DNA of 7,322 nt. Source: Hydrogenophilales bacterium RIFOXYD1_FULL_62_11. GTDB taxonomy: Bacteria > Pseudomonadota > Gammaproteobacteria > Burkholderiales > Thiobacillaceae. Both the position numbers and the translations under genes were made by a program. Shown here one piece after another: positions 4,929-7,322 of this stretch. The stretch spans positions 1-7,322 of the forward strand of contig MGZO01000131.1 in the NCBI GenBank assembly GCA_001802655.1, given 5' to 3'. Positions within the stretch are counted from its first letter, which is position 1. The number at the start of each line of letters is the position of its first letter. Below the pieces are notes generated by a model. That model was not told the DNA's origin. It ran no database searches and saw only the letters and a program-made list of their open reading frames with translations.

Positions 4929-5981
4929 CTAGCGTTTCAAATTGGCCAGGTCGCCACTAGCAATAGCGTTGATGTTCGCGTCGCCGTGCGCGGGGTCACG
5001 CTGAAAGGTTGCAGTCAGGTGTCGTGCGGCTTCCAGCCAGTGCGCGGCCGCTGCATCGACCGTGCGGCTGAGCTGGCTGGTGTCGCGGCTGGCAATCCAG
5101 TGGTCGTAGGCTCGTGTCAAAGCCGGGAACAGGGCGCGCCGCAGGCCGGACAGATTGGCCAGATAAAAATGCAGCGAGCCATGGGCCTCGCGTTCGAGCA
5201 GCGTCGGCAGCGTGACCAGACAGTCGGCCAGGTGGTCGCGTACGGCGCGCGCCAGTAATTCGGCGTGCTTTGAGTCGAGCTGGCCAAGCATGCTGCTCCA
5301 GTCCGCGCCGAGCAGCTTCTCGGCGCGTGCCTCGCCTACTTCGTGCAGGATCATGGCCTCGCTTTCGGCCTCGGCCATGCGGTCGAGGCCGCGCTCGATA
5401 TCCCGCTCGAAGTCATAGTGGGCAAAAGCGCGGCCGAGCGCGGTGTCCTTTTCCTTCCATTGCCATTCCTCGAACTTGTTCCACAGCAGGCGCCGCACCG
5501 CGTCCATGCGCAGGAAAATGGCACCGTCGCGCATGGCGGCGGGCGGCGCGATCAGGTCGCGCGCGTACTCGCATCCGGCGACATAGACTTTCACGCCTTC
5601 GCGTACCTCGGCACGCTTGAGCTCGGCCAGCACGAAATGGGGTTTGCGGAAATGCCCCAACCCGCTGCTGTAGACCAGCCCGTACGGAACCAGGGCGCGG
5701 TTGACGTCGTCTGCGTCGAACGGGTCGATGCCGCCGCTCACCGGAAGCGGGGCGAAGGTTTCTTCTTCCACGGTGTCCCATAGACTTTCACGCGCGGTGA
5801 GCCAGTCGCCAAGCTCGTCCTTGGGCAGGCGCGCACCGTAGGGGATTTCCATTTCCCAGCGGTAGAACTCGCGCATTTCCAGCAGGAAGGTGCAGATCGT
5901 CATGTCGCGCGCGTGGCGGGCATCGGCGATCATGCAGTTCTTCTGTACGGTGTCGATGAGGGCAGACAGGTTTTCGACCAT
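4929..5981 (-). CDS. Conserved-looking protein of unknown function, 350 residues
   Basis: I do not recognise this gene with certainty. It vaguely recalls the family labelled Sfum_1244 in protein databases, which would need a search. The product looks cytosolic: no signal peptide or membrane segment, mostly helical, rich in Ala, Leu, Arg and Glu. The N-terminus carries C16, H23 and C30 (NCMIADARHARD followed by MTIC) and then MREFYRWE at 36-43. Other striking parts are VPYGLVYSSGLGHFRKPHFVL in the middle and ILHEVGEA with H213-E214 and E217. HEVGE is not a zinc protease HExxH. ATG at 5981-5979 is preferred over a TTG at 6020 because GGAG lies 6 bases before it. It is convergent with trhP and downstream of another minus-strand gene, but separated from that gene by a terminator, so it is probably its own unit. 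Confidence 0.8.
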   Translation of the reverse strand: MVENLSALIDTVQKNCMIADARHARDMTICTFLLEMREFYRWEMEIPYGARLPKDELGDWLTARESLWDTVEEETFAPLPVSGGIDPFDADDVNRALVPYGLVYSSGLGHFRKPHFVLAELKRAEVREGVKVYVAGCEYARDLIAPPAAMRDGAIFLRMDAVRRLLWNKFEEWQWKEKDTALGRAFAHYDFERDIERGLDRMAEAESEAMILHEVGEARAEKLLGADWSSMLGQLDSKHAELLARAVRDHLADCLVTLPTLLEREAHGSLHFYLANLSGLRRALFPALTRAYDHWIASRDTSQLSRTVDAAAAHWLEAARHLTATFQRDPAHGDANINAIASGDLANLKR

Positions 5982-6011
5982 GGACGGCTCCAGAAAGTGC
6001 TTGCTTCCTGC

Positions 6012-6039
6012 AGTGTACAAATAAAAACAGCCCGTTCAA
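6012..6039 (-). promoter_or_regulatory. Candidate promoter of the 350-residue gene
   Basis: On the minus strand TTGAAC (complement of 6034-6039, 4 of 6 to -35) and TACACT (complement of 6012-6017, 4 of 6 to -10) are 16 bases apart. Transcription would start near 6005, giving a leader of about 24 bases with the GGAG site before the ATG at 5981. The -35 lies mostly in the loop of the upstream gene's terminator, so the two signals overlap. Confidence 0.4.
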
Positions 6040-6051
6040 CCGGACTGTTTT
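6024..6051 (-). terminator. Intrinsic terminator of the helical-repeat gene
   Basis: AAAACAG (6024-6030) pairs with CTGTTTT (6045-6051). After a C-A mismatch, CCG (6032-6034) pairs with CGG (6041-6043) around a six-base loop. In the minus direction the stem is followed by TTTTTATTTG, a good U-run. It lies about 70 bases after the stop of the upstream minus-strand gene. The other strand has a shorter T-run, so activity there would be weaker. Confidence 0.85.
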
Positions 6052-6062
6052 CAGGGGCATAC

Positions 6063-6094
6063 GATTTCACATGTGCTTTAGCACATAGTGAATC
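6063..6094. repeat. Imperfect 13-bp hairpin in the 3' region of the helical-repeat gene
   Basis: ATGTGC (6071-6076) pairs with GCACAT (6081-6086) around TTTA. The stem extends through CAC/GTG (6068-6070 with 6088-6090) and GATT/AATC (6063-6066 with 6091-6094), with single bulges at 6067 and 6087. On the minus strand it follows the stop codon at 6123-6125 and precedes the intrinsic terminator, so it may be a 3' UTR stabilising structure. No T-run is attached to it. Confidence 0.6.
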
Positions 6095-6122
6095 GGAGTC
6101 CTTTAGGATTTTGCCAGCGCGC

Positions 6123-7322
6123 TTAGTGGCGGCGGGCGCTCCCGAAATAGTTGAGGTCAGCGCGCGAGCGGCGGCTGAGTTCAAAGCGTGCCGCGTCGCT
6201 GCCGCTGAACTGCCCGGCAAGCTGGTTATAGGCTTCGGTGGCCCAGGTTTTGTCGTTGAGCGCATCGGCGATGCCTTCGGCCCAGCGCAGCTTGTCAGCG
6301 GGCGCTTTCATGTGCCCGCCGCACTCGGCATACCACTTTTTCAACACATCGGCGGGCAGGGCAAAGCCTTTCAAGCGGTCGATGAACTGGATGCAGGCGT
6401 CGCCATTGCTGCACGTGGCGGCGGCGGCGGTGAACAGTTCGTCGGCCTTGGTGGCGTTGCCCATCGAGGCATACAGGCGGCCGATGTGCAGCAGCGCATA
6501 GTGGTCCTTGGCTTGGGCGCGTGCGGCTTCGAGCAGGCGGTCGGCTTCGGCGGCGTCCTGGGTGGCGGCAAAGCTTGCTTCGGCGAGTTTGGCGGTGTCG
6601 TAAACGCTGGCGTTGGCATCGGCAGCCAGCGCGGCTTCGCGTGCAGCCAGGTAGGCACGCGCCTTGGCGACGCCGAGTTCGCGATGCTTCAGGGTGGCAG
6701 CGGTCACTGCCAGATCGCGGAACGAGATGGAGTCGGTGGCATTTTCTGCTGCGCGGTCGAGCAGGCGTTCGAGCCACGCGGTGTCGTCGAGGTTCTTGTC
6801 GACGGCCACGAGAATCGGCTTGTAGCGCGAGAACTGGTAGCCGGTGCCGTCGAGCAGGGCCTCGGCAGATTCGATCAGTTTGGCGGAATAAAAGGGGTCT
6901 TCCAGCTCCAGCCGGACGCGTTCGGCCAGCGCGAGGAATTGCTTGACGCTGACGGCCTCTTTTTCCAGTTGCTGGAATTCCATGTAGCGCGTGTGATTGG
7001 CCTGGCGCTTTTCCAGCTTGGTCTTTACCCGGGCCAGCCGCTCGGCATCGTCGGCCAGATGCGCTTCCACGGCAGTCACCAGCTTCTGCATTTCATCCAG
7101 CCCGGCCACGGCCTCTTCGGCCTTGTCCAGCAAGGCCGCTGCGCCCGGCTTGTCGCCTACGCTTGCTAGCCCTTCGGCCAGATCGATGTATTCGCCAGTG
7201 GCGCTGGCCAGGTCGCCGGCCTTCTTCAGCGCCGCCTGCATGAATACGGTGTCGCCGGTCTGCTTGGCCGATTCAATCAGCGTTTTGGCAGCGGCGAAGT
7301 CGGTCGCCCCGGTGAGTGCGCG
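6123..7322 (-). CDS. TPR-like helical-repeat protein, N-terminus outside window
   Basis: The frame is open from the right edge to TAA at 6125-6123, giving the last 399 residues; the true start lies beyond base 7322. An internal ATG at 7241 is not the start, since the frame continues in good register upstream (DFAAAKTLIESAKQTGD). The protein is built of paired amphipathic helices of about 30-35 residues, for example YIDLAEGLASVGDKPGAAAL, YDTAKLAEASFAATQDAAEA and YALLHIGRLYASMGNATKAD, which resemble TPR or TPR-like repeats used for protein binding. Residues about 55-115 may form a longer charged helix. Cysteines at 304, 310 and 334 could bond or bind metal if exported, but the N-terminus needed to judge export is missing. 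Family not recognised. It is the upstream neighbour of the 350-residue gene and has its own terminator. Confidence 0.85.
   Translation of the reverse strand, partial: RALTGATDFAAAKTLIESAKQTGDTVFMQAALKKAGDLASATGEYIDLAEGLASVGDKPGAAALLDKAEEAVAGLDEMQKLVTAVEAHLADDAERLARVKTKLEKRQANHTRYMEFQQLEKEAVSVKQFLALAERVRLELEDPFYSAKLIESAEALLDGTGYQFSRYKPILVAVDKNLDDTAWLERLLDRAAENATDSISFRDLAVTAATLKHRELGVAKARAYLAAREAALAADANASVYDTAKLAEASFAATQDAAEADRLLEAARAQAKDHYALLHIGRLYASMGNATKADELFTAAAATCSNGDACIQFIDRLKGFALPADVLKKWYAECGGHMKAPADKLRWAEGIADALNDKTWATEAYNQLAGQFSGSDAARFELSRRSRADLNYFGSARRH

Noticed and set aside
4775..4960. Small plus-strand frames after trhP (4775-4960, 4788-5258)
   Set aside because: Both would be translated through the 21-bp terminator palindrome and then antisense to the 350-residue gene, with no ribosome site.
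5913..7169. Plus-strand open frame of 418 codons, antisense to two minus-strand genes
   Set aside because: It crosses the 6024-6051 terminator, starts without a ribosome site inside another gene, and has a Gly/Val/Phe-rich composition typical of the complement of Ala-rich helical coding sequence. The minus strand explains the region better.
1..7322. CRISPR array, insertion sequence, toxin-antitoxin or phage genes
   Set aside because: No regularly spaced repeats, transposase or integrase motifs, or small paired genes were seen on either strand.

Overview
The window is GC-rich bacterial chromosome. It looks betaproteobacterial, possibly from the Nitrosomonadales/Thiobacillus neighbourhood. This rests on recognised protein and tRNA types (RhlE, a bacterial GluRS, a YegQ/TrhP-type U32 protein, a Val-CAC tRNA with encoded CCA) and on codon use rich in C/G at third positions. 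The genus cannot be fixed from sequence alone.

Layout, left to right. (1) 1-1347, minus strand: the DEAD-box RNA helicase RhlE, complete at its N-terminus and running off the left edge inside a low-complexity Gly/Arg/Pro/Gln tail. (2) 1348-1698: an intergenic stretch holding an inverted repeat in the rhlE leader, a tRNA-Val(CAC) gene on the minus strand with a good promoter, and the start region of gltX on the plus strand. (3) 1699-3102, plus: gltX, glutamyl-tRNA synthetase. (4) 3116-3245, plus: a compact tRNA-Thr(CGT) unit with a perfect TATAAT box and a strong hairpin terminator. (5) 3381-4646, plus: trhP (yegQ), the U32-family tRNA wobble-uridine hydroxylation protein. (6) 4647-4928: a 282-base gap between convergent genes, containing a 13-bp inverted repeat and then a 21-bp perfect palindrome that should terminate both flanking genes. 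(7) 4929-5981, minus: an unrecognised, probably cytosolic helical protein of 350 residues. (8) 5982-6122: a promoter candidate, a terminator and a second hairpin. (9) 6123-7322, minus: the C-terminal 399 residues of a TPR-like helical-repeat protein that enters from the right edge.

The common theme of the left two thirds is translation: an RNA helicase, an aminoacyl-tRNA synthetase, two tRNA genes and a tRNA-modifying enzyme. They are separate transcription units, not one operon. Both tRNAs are the C34 (G-ending-codon) isoacceptors of four-codon boxes. TrhP starts the wobble modification of the U34 isoacceptors that read the same codons, so the contents are functionally related even if the proximity is chance.

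I did not find a convincing new mobile, defence or toxin system. The most interesting non-routine signals are the near-identical terminator cores at two loci, the inverted repeat at 4768-4858, the loss of half of the E. coli-type zinc site in GltX, the missing Shine-Dalgarno of gltX, and the uncharacterised 350-residue gene.
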